9,278 nt of DNA from an uncultured Armatimonadota bacterium (GTDB lineage Bacteria; Armatimonadota; Armatimonadia; Armatimonadales; Armatimonadaceae): contig CAIRTT010000063.1 in the NCBI GenBank assembly GCA_903881535.1, positions 1-9,278 of the forward strand, read 5' to 3'. The stretch's first letter is position 1, and each line of letters starts with the position of its first letter. Below the pieces are notes generated by a model that saw nothing but the letters and a program-made list of their open reading frames with translations, did not search any database and was not told where the DNA came from. The translations under genes and the position numbers were made by a program. Shown one piece after another: positions 1-6,878 of the stretch.

Positions 1-695
1 AGGCCGGTGAGACTGTCGACATTCCGGCGGTAGGCATCGAGGGATGTCAGCAGCTGTTTCCGATGCGCGAGGCGATCGAGGGAGATGCCTCCGAGCGTCA
101 TGTCAGTCATCATCGGGCCGGCGGGGCGCAGCGGGCTATGCCCTACACCTAGAAACCCGGTGTCGCCAGGGTCAGCCCACGGCGTATGGCCAGCTTTCCC
201 CTGAAGGGCAACAAATGGCGGAACAGTTTTGTCGAGTGGACCTTCGAGACGTGACAGAACGGAACCCATACAGGGTGCCTTGTTTTGGCTTGTCTCGAAT
301 GCCGAGTAGCCACTCATACAAATATGCGAGTCGTGCTCATCCCGTGTGCCTGTCATCGACCGGATGATGGTGAATTTGTCCATCATCTTAGCCAAAAGCG
401 GCATGTGCTCACAGATTTCGATGCCAGAGACATTTGTTTTAATGGGTTTGAACTCACCCCGGATGTCGGCTGGGGCATCCGGTTTCATGTCAAACATGTC
501 CTGATGACTTGGACCGCCCGGGAGGAAGACCATGATGACGGCTTTGTGGTTGCCTTTGACACCTGCACGCGCCTCGGTGGCGAGGAGCTGAGGCAGGGTC
601 AGACCGCCGAGCGTGAGACCCCCGATGGTCATAAAATCACGTCGACTCAGGCCATCACAAAATCGGCCTTGATTATTTCCCCGGATTGTCAGCAT
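1..695 (-). CDS. DUF1501 family protein, N-terminal part (runs off left edge)
   Basis: Translating the minus strand from the ATG at 695 gives 231 open residues to the window edge. The protein starts MLTIRGNNQGRFCDGLSRRD, matching the usual DUF1501 N-terminus. A twin-arginine-like motif (SRRDFM, residues 17-22) is followed by a Gly/Leu-rich hydrophobic stretch (25-38) ending in an ATEARA cleavage-like segment, which suggests Tat export. The family hallmark GGPSHQDMFDMKPDAP lies at residues 60-75, followed by IIRSMTGTRDEHDSH at 110-124. DUF1501 proteins are usually about 420-480 residues, so roughly half is visible. The family belongs to the alkaline-phosphatase/sulfatase-like group, but its reaction is unknown. 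In Planctomycetes it usually follows a DUF1549/DUF1553 cytochrome gene; here the upstream neighbour is a divergent prepilin gene, so DUF1501 leads its own transcript. The start is chosen by family fit; only a weak purine-rich GGGGAAGGG lies upstream. Confidence 0.93.
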   Translation of the reverse strand, partial: MLTIRGNNQGRFCDGLSRRDFMTIGGLTLGGLTLPQLLATEARAGVKGNHKAVIMVFLPGGPSHQDMFDMKPDAPADIRGEFKPIKTNVSGIEICEHMPLLAKMMDKFTIIRSMTGTRDEHDSHICMSGYSAFETSQNKAPCMGSVLSRLEGPLDKTVPPFVALQGKAGHTPWADPGDTGFLGVGHSPLRPAGPMMTDMTLGGISLDRLAHRKQLLTSLDAYRRNVDSLTG

Positions 696-756
696 GGCAA
701 CATCGCCCTTCCCCGTCCCGGAATCTTGGGACACACAATCATCTGGTCACACGGTG

Positions 757-762
757 AGTATA
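757..762 (-). promoter_or_regulatory. Candidate -10 box for the DUF1501 gene
   Basis: On the minus strand this hexamer reads TATACT, one mismatch from TATAAT. It would start transcription near 750, giving a leader of about 55 nt before the ATG at 695. The matching -35 region is poor. A small inverted repeat (ACAGA-AAGA-TCTGT, 776-789) covers the -35 area and could be an operator. This is prediction from sequence only. Confidence 0.35.
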
Positions 763-919
763 GCCGAAGGGAATCACAGAAAGATCTGTTTTGCCCTATG
801 TCCGCCGGCAACAAATTGATGATAGCGGGTAAGCAATGAGCAATGTGGCCAGACGATCACATTACACAAAACACCAAAATGCGCCAATTATTAATTTTGA
901 TGACCAACATCACACGTGA

Positions 920-969
920 TTTAGCAGGGTCTATCGGTCATACTAGGCCGTTATCTGCTTGTTTAGCAG
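920..969 (+). repeat. Direct repeat TTTAGCAG, two copies 42 bp apart, upstream of prepilin
   Basis: The identical octamer occurs at 920-927 and 962-969. The 42-bp centre-to-centre spacing is exactly four turns of B-DNA, placing both copies on the same helix face. The second copy also forms the right arm of an inverted repeat (TCTGCT at 954-959, AGCAGA at 965-970, 5-nt loop). This arrangement would suit a regulator bound to two sites, but octamer repeats also arise by chance. Confidence 0.3.
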
Positions 970-989
970 ACTTCACTCATATCCGTATT

Positions 990-993
990 GGAG
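990..993 (+). promoter_or_regulatory. Ribosome binding site deciding the prepilin start
   Basis: GGAG sits 7 nt before the ATG at 1001. The reading frame stays open upstream to a TTG at 959, but that start would add 14 residues before the basic prepilin leader and has no comparable Shine-Dalgarno sequence. The ATG at 1001 gives a short leader (MTRTSRNSA), as expected for a type IV prepilin. Confidence 0.75.
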
Positions 994-1000
994 ACCTTAT

Positions 1001-1858
1001 ATGACTCGCACATCGCGAAACAGCGCATTTACGCTTATCGAACTCCTGGTTGTGATTGCTATTATTGCCATTTTGGCAGCTATTCTTTTCCCAGTATTTG
1101 CACAAGCCCGTGAAAAGGCACGTCAGACATCCTGTCTGTCGAACATGAAGCAGGTGGGCCTTGGCCTTCTGATGTATGTTCAGGATTACGATGAGAACTA
1201 CCCACGCGCAGACTACACGCTGCCAACGGGGCCTGGACCTCTGAACCCAGCAGCGAGCACAGGCTTTGCACTGCGCATCAACCACTACAAGTGGCAAGCA
1301 TGGGTCTACCCATACATCAAGAACAGCCAAGTCTTCTTCTGCCCATCCCGAACCCGTGATGAAGCAGCGTGGACCGGCAATGGTGAAATCAAGGGAAATG
1401 GCTACGCCATGCACCTCGCAGTTTCTGGCCGCCCATTCGTTGGTGGGGAAAATCCATCGTTCCTTGGCGGAACCCTTGCTGGTATCCAAGCCCCAGCGGA
1501 CACGATGGTCCTGATGGAGCTTCGTAACCAAATCAGCTTCTCTTACATCACAAACACCAGCACGGTTTACCCTGCTGCACTGCGTGAGTCTTGGGCTGCT
1601 TACCTGTTGCCAAGCGGTATTCCAGACCGGAATAATGCTCCTCACTCCGAAGGCTTTACCCTTGCATACGCCGATGGCCATGCAAAGTACCTAAATGTGA
1701 AGAGCTTCCTCTCCCAGTGCCCAACATCCGCTCAGTACACCATGCCAGCATGTACATTCCGCACAAGCACGGGTGCGGCTGCAGGCTTCAACATCTGCTC
1801 TGGTAGCCCAGCAACCCCAACATGGACAGGCTCCTGGCCAATGTGGGGTCTGTATTGA
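1001..1858 (+). CDS. Type IV prepilin-like (DUF1559-like, 'H-X9-DG' C-terminus) protein
   Basis: This 285-residue protein has a short basic leader and then AFTLIELLVVIAIIAILAAI, the class III signal and N-terminal helix recognised by prepilin peptidase. Cleavage is expected between A9 and F10, leaving N-methyl-Phe and the conserved Glu at mature position 5 (E14). The -1 residue is Ala, not the usual Gly. ILFPVFAQAREKARQ (29-43) follows, and then SCLSNMKQ and YVQDYDENYP, the typical start of DUF1559-like pseudopilins. The C-terminal signature HSEGFTLAYADGHAKYLNV (215-233) matches the 'H-x-x-G ... DGH' motif of this family. Such proteins occur in dozens of paralogs per genome in Armatimonadota and Planctomycetes; their role in secretion or surface fibres is not established. 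Codon use is strongly skewed: 16 of 20 Pro codons are CCA, 4 are CCT and none is CCC or CCG, suggesting high expression. A strong terminator follows, so the gene is probably monocistronic. Confidence 0.94.
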   Translation: MTRTSRNSAFTLIELLVVIAIIAILAAILFPVFAQAREKARQTSCLSNMKQVGLGLLMYVQDYDENYPRADYTLPTGPGPLNPAASTGFALRINHYKWQAWVYPYIKNSQVFFCPSRTRDEAAWTGNGEIKGNGYAMHLAVSGRPFVGGENPSFLGGTLAGIQAPADTMVLMELRNQISFSYITNTSTVYPAALRESWAAYLLPSGIPDRNNAPHSEGFTLAYADGHAKYLNVKSFLSQCPTSAQYTMPACTFRTSTGAAAGFNICSGSPATPTWTGSWPMWGLY

Positions 1859-1895
1859 TTACCCCGTAACTGGCGATTATCTCGTTTGATGAAGG

Positions 1896-1925
1896 CCTCT
1901 CTCTGGAAACAGAGGGAGGTTTTTT
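1896..1925 (+). terminator. Intrinsic terminator of the prepilin gene
   Basis: A 10-bp stem (CCTCTCTCTG at 1896-1905 with CAGAGGGAGG at 1910-1919, one T-G wobble) is closed by a GAAA tetraloop and followed by six T (1920-1925). It begins 38 nt after the prepilin stop codon. This is a textbook Rho-independent terminator reading rightward. Confidence 0.92.
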
Positions 1926-1956
1926 ATGTAGGATTGCATTGAACGATTAGCCTTTC

Positions 1957-1986
1957 GTAGGGGCAGGCATGGAAGCCTGCCCCTAC
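1957..1986. repeat. Perfect palindromic (REP-like) intergenic element
   Basis: The arms GTAGGGGCAGGC (1957-1968) and GCCTGCCCCTAC (1975-1986) are exact reverse complements, 12 bp each, around the 6-nt loop ATGGAA. There is no T-tract on either side, so it is not a normal intrinsic terminator. It lies between two convergent genes, flanked on both sides by real terminators, a typical location for REP-like dispersed palindromes. Similar GGGGCAGGC...GCCTGCCCC hairpins are, as I recall, repeated in intergenic regions of several phyla, but the copy number here cannot be seen from one window. Confidence 0.8.
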
Positions 1987-2016
1987 AGAACTTTGTTCGT
2001 CATCTGTTTTTTGCAC

Positions 2017-2054
2017 AAAAAAAAGCCCACCGACGCGACGTCAGAGGGCTTTTT
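2017..2054 (-). terminator. Intrinsic terminator of the GH20 gene, possibly bidirectional
   Basis: A perfect 9-bp outer stem (AAAAAGCCC at 2020-2028, GGGCTTTTT at 2046-2054) encloses a 3x3 internal loop and an inner GACG/CGTC stem with a CGA loop. Read leftward it ends in a run of eight T, starting 24 nt after the GH20 stop codon. Read rightward it has a five-T tail, so it could also back up the prepilin terminator. Confidence 0.9.
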
Positions 2055-2078
2055 GAAACCTGCTTACTCAACAAAACT

Positions 2079-3713
2079 CTACTTGAGTGGGCCGACCTTG
2101 AGACCAGCAGCCTTGTAATGCTCATTCACCTTCGCTAAACGCTCCGTGAAATCTGCATAGTTCTTACGGGACTTTGGCGACCAGCCCGTCTCTGCCATCG
2201 CCGCCGCACGCGGGAACCCAAGGTACATCGCCTTCTCATATGACTTCACATACTCGCCCCAGATCTGTCCCTCGAGGCCCAGAATCTTCTTCTGCTCCTG
2301 CGCATTCAAGACTGTTGGAAGCGGATAGTAGGAATAAACCTGTTCAAGCGGCAAGAAGCCACCGATGCACTCAAACTCAGGTCCCTTGGCGAGCTCTGAC
2401 TTCGGATCCGCCTGGTAGTAGTCAAAGTACATATGCGATGTCGGCGACATCACGACATCCTTGCCCTCACGCGCAGTGTCGATACCACCCTGCTCACCAC
2501 GCCATGCCTGGACAGTTGCGTTCGGCGATAATCCACCCTCACGGATTTCATCCCAGCCGATCAAGCGACGCCCACGCTTCGTGAGCATCCCCTCGACGCG
2601 CTTGATGATGTAGCTCTGCAGCTCTTCTTCATCCTTGAGGCCTTCGCGCTTCATCACACCTTGGGCAAATGGAGATTTCTTCCATTGTGTCTTAGGAGCC
2701 TCATCACCGCCGATATGGATAAACTTGCTCGGGAAGACCTTGCAGACTTCATCCAAGACATCCTCGATGTACTTAAATGTCTCTTCCTTCGGCGCAAGCA
2801 CATTGCTCTGAACGCCCCATTGGTTCATCACCGTCGGTGCAAATCCAGGGATGTCATCGTTACCAAGATATGGATAGCTCGCAATGGCAGCACTCGAGTG
2901 CCCGGGAATCTCGATCTCCGGGACAACCGTGATATGGCGCTTTGCCGCGAAAGCAACCACATCGCGGCACTGCTGCTGCGTGTAGAAACCGCCGTGCTTT
3001 TTACCATCCGATGCGTTTCGGTTCCCATAAGGTGGCGAACTAGCACGCCATGCGCCGATTTCGGTCAGCTTTGGATACTTTTTGGACTCAAAGCGCCAGC
3101 CCTGATCTTCGGTCAGGTGCCAGTGAAAGACATTCAGCTTGTGAAATGCCATCCAGTCGAGGAGCTTCTTAATGTCTTCCACAGGAAGGAACCAGCGTCC
3201 GACATCGAGCTGAATTCCGCGCCAACCAAAGGTAGGCTCATCATCGATGCGGACACTTGAAACCGCAGCGCCATCCGGCATCGCCCAGCGCGCATCCCCC
3301 GCAGGAGGTGCCAGCTGAATCAGGGACTGCATAGCGTAGAAGACGCCAGCCGTATCCTTGCCCGTGATCAGGATGCCATCGGGCCCGATGGTCATGCGGT
3401 AGCCACCATCTTTGAGCGCCAACGTTGCGTCAACTTTTAGGGAAATGCTATTTGCCTTAAGCGAGCCATTTCCACTCGTCATCTTCGGCGTGACACCGAG
3501 GCGTGTCTTCAGCAATCCACCGAGGAGCTGTGCTTCGCTCGCGGATGCCCGGTCATGACGGATGACAACTGACTTGCCAATACGGAAGGCTCCCGTGCTG
3601 GCTTCGGCCTTCATCGGGGCTGGAATCACCGGAACGGACTGCGCCTGCACAGCGCCTGCAGGAATCACCAGACTGGAAATTGCGAATAAGACTCCACGGG
3701 AAAAACTATTCAT
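2079..3713 (-). CDS. Secreted GH20 beta-N-acetylhexosaminidase
   Basis: This 544-residue enzyme is predicted to remove terminal beta-linked GlcNAc/GalNAc from glycans by substrate-assisted catalysis. Residues 1-25 form a signal peptide (hydrophobic core about 8-22, AVQAQ cleavage site). Residues about 28-155 form the GH20b domain, and a TIM-barrel GH20 domain fills about 163-515. Family landmarks are present: LDVGRW (169-174) with substrate-binding R173, HWHLTED (197-203), EIEIPGH (266-272), the catalytic pair D337-E338 in HIGGDE, AWRG (403-406), DYY (431-433) and W485. The usual LDVSRHF reads LDVGRWF here, with Trp in place of His. Length is normal for bacterial GH20 and no key residue is missing. 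The start at 3713 has AAGGTGA seven nt upstream. The gene lies 86 bp downstream of the CXXCH gene on the same strand, so read-through or an own promoter in that gap are both possible. Confidence 0.96.
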   Translation of the reverse strand: MNSFSRGVLFAISSLVIPAGAVQAQSVPVIPAPMKAEASTGAFRIGKSVVIRHDRASASEAQLLGGLLKTRLGVTPKMTSGNGSLKANSISLKVDATLALKDGGYRMTIGPDGILITGKDTAGVFYAMQSLIQLAPPAGDARWAMPDGAAVSSVRIDDEPTFGWRGIQLDVGRWFLPVEDIKKLLDWMAFHKLNVFHWHLTEDQGWRFESKKYPKLTEIGAWRASSPPYGNRNASDGKKHGGFYTQQQCRDVVAFAAKRHITVVPEIEIPGHSSAAIASYPYLGNDDIPGFAPTVMNQWGVQSNVLAPKEETFKYIEDVLDEVCKVFPSKFIHIGGDEAPKTQWKKSPFAQGVMKREGLKDEEELQSYIIKRVEGMLTKRGRRLIGWDEIREGGLSPNATVQAWRGEQGGIDTAREGKDVVMSPTSHMYFDYYQADPKSELAKGPEFECIGGFLPLEQVYSYYPLPTVLNAQEQKKILGLEGQIWGEYVKSYEKAMYLGFPRAAAMAETGWSPKSRKNYADFTERLAKVNEHYKAAGLKVGPLK

Positions 3714-3720
3714 GCATCAA

Positions 3721-3727
3721 TCACCTT
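3721..3727 (-). promoter_or_regulatory. Shine-Dalgarno site of the GH20 gene
   Basis: On the minus strand this reads AAGGTGA, ending 7 nt before the ATG at 3713. It is the clearest ribosome binding site on the minus strand in this window and supports that start, which also gives a well-formed signal peptide. Confidence 0.7.
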
Positions 3728-3799
3728 TGGATAAATGTCTGCTGCGACACTGCAACAACTACCGGCTATTCTATCTGGCAAACCAGTGGGCTTCATAAA

Positions 3800-5272
3800 T
3801 CACGGCTTGGGATGCAGCTGTAGATCACGAAACGGCGCGAGGCTATCCAGAGCACGCTTAACTAGGACGGAGTCATCCGCCCGTGTTGCTGCCGGCACAA
3901 GTGCATTGACCGAACGCAGAAAGTCAGACAGCTGCTGACTTGCCCCAACTGCGTTGAATACAGGCCTCCCTGCTTGGATGTCATCCAACATCAGGTACGC
4001 AACCATCCGCAGCACATTTCGCAGCCACGATTGGTAAAGCAGTCGTTGATGTTTGTCACGCGGCGCATTTTTTATGATCTGGTCGTTGTTCACAAAGGCC
4101 GTGAAGTCTGGCTGCAGTGCCATTTCTGGACGAACGCCAGCCCGTGAGAGCACAAGATAGCTGCTGGCATAAGCCGTCGTCCAAGGAGCCTTCCCCGTGT
4201 CCGCTAGCGCTTGGAGAAAGTACTGGCCATTGCGTGCCTTAATGTCGAGAGACATCGATTCAAGTGTCGGATCCGTGGCAAAACAAACCCAGAACCAGCT
4301 CGCAGCACTCCCGGCCGTCTGGATATAGTCTCCGCTCTTAAGACCTGTCGCTAGGCATTCTTCTGGTGAAATGCCAAGCTCATCCGTGCGTCTGCCATGC
4401 ATGATGCGAAGCTGATTTCCGACTGCCCAGACCGGGTTTTCGGGCATCCTGGATGTCGGAACAAACCCCTTCCACGGCTTTCCGAACTGTAGCAGCGCAG
4501 CGCGTTTGTAGAAAGCAAGTGTGGCAAGCGGTGTCTGCGGCCGGTCTGTGATCGCATAAACCATTTGGAGCGCTAAAAGTTGTCGTTTGGAATCATCACT
4601 GCTGGCATTTTCAACGATTTCAGTCGCTTTGGATGCATAGATTGATGTTCGTTCACGGCTTAAGGGAACATCTGGTATCCAGTCACCGATCAGCAGCCCT
4701 TTGTCCGACCTCCGCGGCTCGCGCGACAAAGGATCAATCACAATACCCGGTTGCATGCTGGATGGGGTAAGCATCAGCAGCTGCTTGGCAGCATCCAACG
4801 CGGCGGCATGGGATGTAATCACACCGGAGCTTAGGCGCGGCGTTCCGGTACGCAGGCGGCTTCCAAATGCAGAATCTTTGGCGATGCCAGTGGTGCTCGT
4901 CGAAAAAACATGAACTGGGAAGAGCCATGACTTTTTCGCATGGGGGGATGCGAAATTCCCCAGTGTTTCGGCGACGGATTCGGCATCGGATGCGCTCATA
5001 TGCCGTGCGGCGCGACGGGCGAAGTCGCTGGTTGAAAAGCCGGATGAAAGCATCTCGGTACCGAGCGGGCTATGGCATGAGATGCAGGCTGTGCCATCCG
5101 GGCGTAGCTGCGTAATAGCCGATTGAGCGGCGGTGTGGATGTTGGGGCGGGTTACGGCGGGGGGCTGCCCCGATGCACCAAGCACCGGGACAAGCAACAA
5201 CGCAAATACAACCCGCTTAGTTACTGCCAAGGACGTAGACAGTCGCGTTATTAATCGCGTAGCCTTTTCCAT
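3800..5272 (-). CDS. Exported protein with a single CXXCH heme-c motif, unknown fold
   Basis: With the ATG at 5272 the product has 490 residues. A basic N-terminus leads to a hydrophobic segment (VVFALLLVPVLGAS, about 20-33), consistent with a signal peptide. Soon after comes TACISCHSPLG, giving a CXXCH motif (C63, C66, H67) that could bind one covalent heme after export. The rest (about 100-490) is rich in Ala, Ser and Arg, looks mainly helical, and matches no domain I recognise; no cytochrome c distal ligand can be assigned. The 5' end overlaps the propeller gene, indicating co-transcription. The start is uncertain: GTG 5305 gives 501 residues, and TTG 5230 would overlap the upstream gene by only 14 bp and leave a more standard 24-residue signal peptide. 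None has a good Shine-Dalgarno site. An electron-transfer role with the propeller is inference; a chance CXXCH is possible. Confidence 0.8.
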   Translation of the reverse strand: MEKATRLITRLSTSLAVTKRVVFALLLVPVLGASGQPPAVTRPNIHTAAQSAITQLRPDGTACISCHSPLGTEMLSSGFSTSDFARRAARHMSASDAESVAETLGNFASPHAKKSWLFPVHVFSTSTTGIAKDSAFGSRLRTGTPRLSSGVITSHAAALDAAKQLLMLTPSSMQPGIVIDPLSREPRRSDKGLLIGDWIPDVPLSRERTSIYASKATEIVENASSDDSKRQLLALQMVYAITDRPQTPLATLAFYKRAALLQFGKPWKGFVPTSRMPENPVWAVGNQLRIMHGRRTDELGISPEECLATGLKSGDYIQTAGSAASWFWVCFATDPTLESMSLDIKARNGQYFLQALADTGKAPWTTAYASSYLVLSRAGVRPEMALQPDFTAFVNNDQIIKNAPRDKHQRLLYQSWLRNVLRMVAYLMLDDIQAGRPVFNAVGASQQLSDFLRSVNALVPAATRADDSVLVKRALDSLAPFRDLQLHPKP

Positions 5273-6755
5273 CCGGGCCGATGACCGTACTCGTATACGC
5301 CTCACCCACTCCAGCAGTCAGTGTAATTTGCTCAGAAAGGGTGTTCGTTACAAAGTCCCATCGAAACGCCTTGCCATCCTCGCAGTTGACAAGAGCGCAC
5401 TTACCAGCGACATCGATTGCAGCAGTATTGATGCACCATTCACGTACTTTGCCATTCAGTCCATCAAAGTCTGGGGTGATACCAAGCACTGTGATCACTT
5501 CCTTGAGGACAGTCACGCCGGTTTCAGGATCGATTTTCGTGGATGCCGGATCCAAAATGGCGAGCTTATTACGACCATCCCCGCCGATGCCATAGTAGTT
5601 GTTGTACTTGGTAAGCACCAGATATGGACTTGAGCCCTTGTAGCTTGGAACAGCAGACTTTGGCACAAGCGAACATGTATCATCCCAGCCAAATGCCCCT
5701 GGTCGACCAATCTGCGTTAGCCCCATGCTAAAGCGAAGCATCCAGCCACGATAGTGATTCGAGCCCGCAGGGTTTTCCAGAATGCCGTACCAAACAGTGC
5801 CATCGGATGCCACCATCGGGGATGCAGTGCCATCATCCGCAACCCACGCATTGTTCCCCGTGTTCGGGTCTGTCAAGCGGGTGGCAGCGATTGGCGCCAA
5901 GGATGCTGTGGACACGGCCACGATGTATGGCGTCGCGCCATTTGTTGAGAAGTAAAGCGACTTGCCATCAAGGCTGACCGCTGGCGCACAGTTGGTTGTC
6001 ACTTTGCCATTCGACAGTCCACCTGTCAGTCCGGCCATCGACTTATAGCGATACACCGCACTTGCGCTCAATCCACTTCCCGTGGGTGTTATCTTTGCTA
6101 GACCGCTCACCAAACCAAGTGGATTCGATCCCAAAACCTGATAGCCAAAGTAGATGATTCCGTTATTGTCCACGGTGATCGGCGTGTTGATTTTGACATT
6201 GTTGTTGTAGGCCGTTGGGTTTGCCCGATAGGCTGTATCCCCAAAGAATGTCAAAACACGCGTACGGCTCGTGGGAGAATCCACATCATCCCGGATGATG
6301 ACGCGTCCACCAGATGCGGCCATAACCAATGATGTTTTGTTTTTATTGCCGGGCTGTGGGAACAGCGCAGCGCCAATCACGGGTCCCCAGCCACTTGGTG
6401 GCGCAGACCAATCGGTGGGCGTGGTCCACAAAAGTGCTCCATCTGTATGGCGGCGACCTTCTGCGACAAAGCTTCCACCAGCGGCTGTTTTGACCGGAAT
6501 CACAACGGTACCCGAACGTGAAATCATCGGGCCTGTGTAGTGAACCAACAGGTTGCTACCCGAATACTGCGGCGCTTTGTCAATCGGCGTTTGCCACACA
6601 ATCCTCTGCAACGGCTGAAGGCTGACCTTGGAAATGGCAGTGTGCTGCGGGTTTCCTCCGTACTGATGCCAACCATTAAACGCAGTCGCATTCGTGGAGC
6701 GTGTATCACCAGCGGCAACAGCAGACAGTGCTGCCAGTACAAGAAGGGTATTCAT
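5217..6755 (-). CDS. Secreted PQQ-like beta-propeller repeat protein
   Basis: The 512-residue product begins MNTLLVLAALSAVAAGD, a compact signal peptide. The mature start, WHQYGGNPQHTAIS (29-42), resembles the 'W-x-x-x-G-N-x-x-H-T' opening of PQQ-like/outer-membrane-assembly-type propellers. It is followed by blade-like repeats: VDNNGIIYFGYQ, SLDGKSLYFSTNG, ASDGTVWYG and IGPDGKGYAI. These alternate Asp/Asn-Gly turns and beta strands, as in WD40/PQQ folds. No residue set proves PQQ or calcium binding, so it may be a structural propeller and not a dehydrogenase. Five Cys occur, two of them close together (GKCALVNCEDG), so disulfides are possible outside the cytoplasm. The frame extends to 6797, but the ATG at 6755 gives the better signal peptide. 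The gene starts a two-gene unit with the CXXCH protein and is divergent from the GH26-like gene across 123 bp. Confidence 0.85.
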   Translation of the reverse strand: MNTLLVLAALSAVAAGDTRSTNATAFNGWHQYGGNPQHTAISKVSLQPLQRIVWQTPIDKAPQYSGSNLLVHYTGPMISRSGTVVIPVKTAAGGSFVAEGRRHTDGALLWTTPTDWSAPPSGWGPVIGAALFPQPGNKNKTSLVMAASGGRVIIRDDVDSPTSRTRVLTFFGDTAYRANPTAYNNNVKINTPITVDNNGIIYFGYQVLGSNPLGLVSGLAKITPTGSGLSASAVYRYKSMAGLTGGLSNGKVTTNCAPAVSLDGKSLYFSTNGATPYIVAVSTASLAPIAATRLTDPNTGNNAWVADDGTASPMVASDGTVWYGILENPAGSNHYRGWMLRFSMGLTQIGRPGAFGWDDTCSLVPKSAVPSYKGSSPYLVLTKYNNYYGIGGDGRNKLAILDPASTKIDPETGVTVLKEVITVLGITPDFDGLNGKVREWCINTAAIDVAGKCALVNCEDGKAFRWDFVTNTLSEQITLTAGVGEAYTSTVIGPDGKGYAINNATVYVLGSN

Positions 6756-6867
6756 GGTGTCTATTAACACAACTTTAGCAAGATGTGCAAATTTCAATGA
6801 TGTTTACGGGCATCTTTATTACGATGTGATGCCTTCGACACTTGGAACATCCATGAGATAACCAGCG

Positions 6868-6873
6868 TACTAT
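6868..6873 (+). promoter_or_regulatory. Candidate -10 box directly before the GH26-like gene
   Basis: TACTAT (two mismatches from TATAAT) ends 5 nt before the ATG at 6879. Transcription from it would begin at about the start codon, giving a leaderless mRNA, which fits the absence of a Shine-Dalgarno sequence. A TTGGAA -35-like hexamer lies at 6842-6847, but the 20-bp spacer is too long for a standard promoter. Low certainty. Confidence 0.25.
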
Positions 6874-6878
6874 CGCCT

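Larger units (their letters stand above)
696..1000. other. Divergent intergenic control region between DUF1501 and prepilin genes
   Basis: About 305 bp with no credible gene. The left part should carry the leftward DUF1501 promoter (-10-like box at 757-762). The section at about 855-905 is visibly AT-rich and lies upstream of the prepilin gene. Near the prepilin start there are two copies of TTTAGCAG (920-927 and 962-969), and a short inverted repeat overlaps the second copy. No convincing sigma-70 -35/-10 pair for the prepilin gene stands out. The rightward transcript could use a non-housekeeping sigma factor or a weak promoter helped by an activator; that is inference. Confidence 0.6.

Noticed and set aside
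44..839. Two long plus-strand open frames (44-367 and 285-839)
   Set aside because: They lie antisense to the DUF1501 coding frame, which has unmistakable family motifs. Their own translations show no domain or plausible start context.
977..1681. A 234-residue minus-strand open frame opposite the prepilin gene
   Set aside because: It is Cys/Trp-rich with no family resemblance and is explained as a shadow of the strongly biased prepilin codons.
1860..2078. Hairpin cluster considered as a CRISPR array or small RNA
   Set aside because: The three hairpins have unrelated sequences and no regular spacing, so it is not a CRISPR. Two are plain terminators and one a palindromic repeat; no promoter for a small RNA was seen.
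2661..3260. A 199-residue plus-strand open frame opposite the GH20 gene
   Set aside because: It lies wholly within the conserved catalytic domain of GH20 on the other strand and matches no known protein.
3714..3799. Promoter in the 86-bp gap before the GH20 gene
   Set aside because: A TTGTTG/TTTATC pair with a 17-bp spacer can be drawn on the minus strand, but the -10 matches the consensus at only about half its positions, too weak to annotate.
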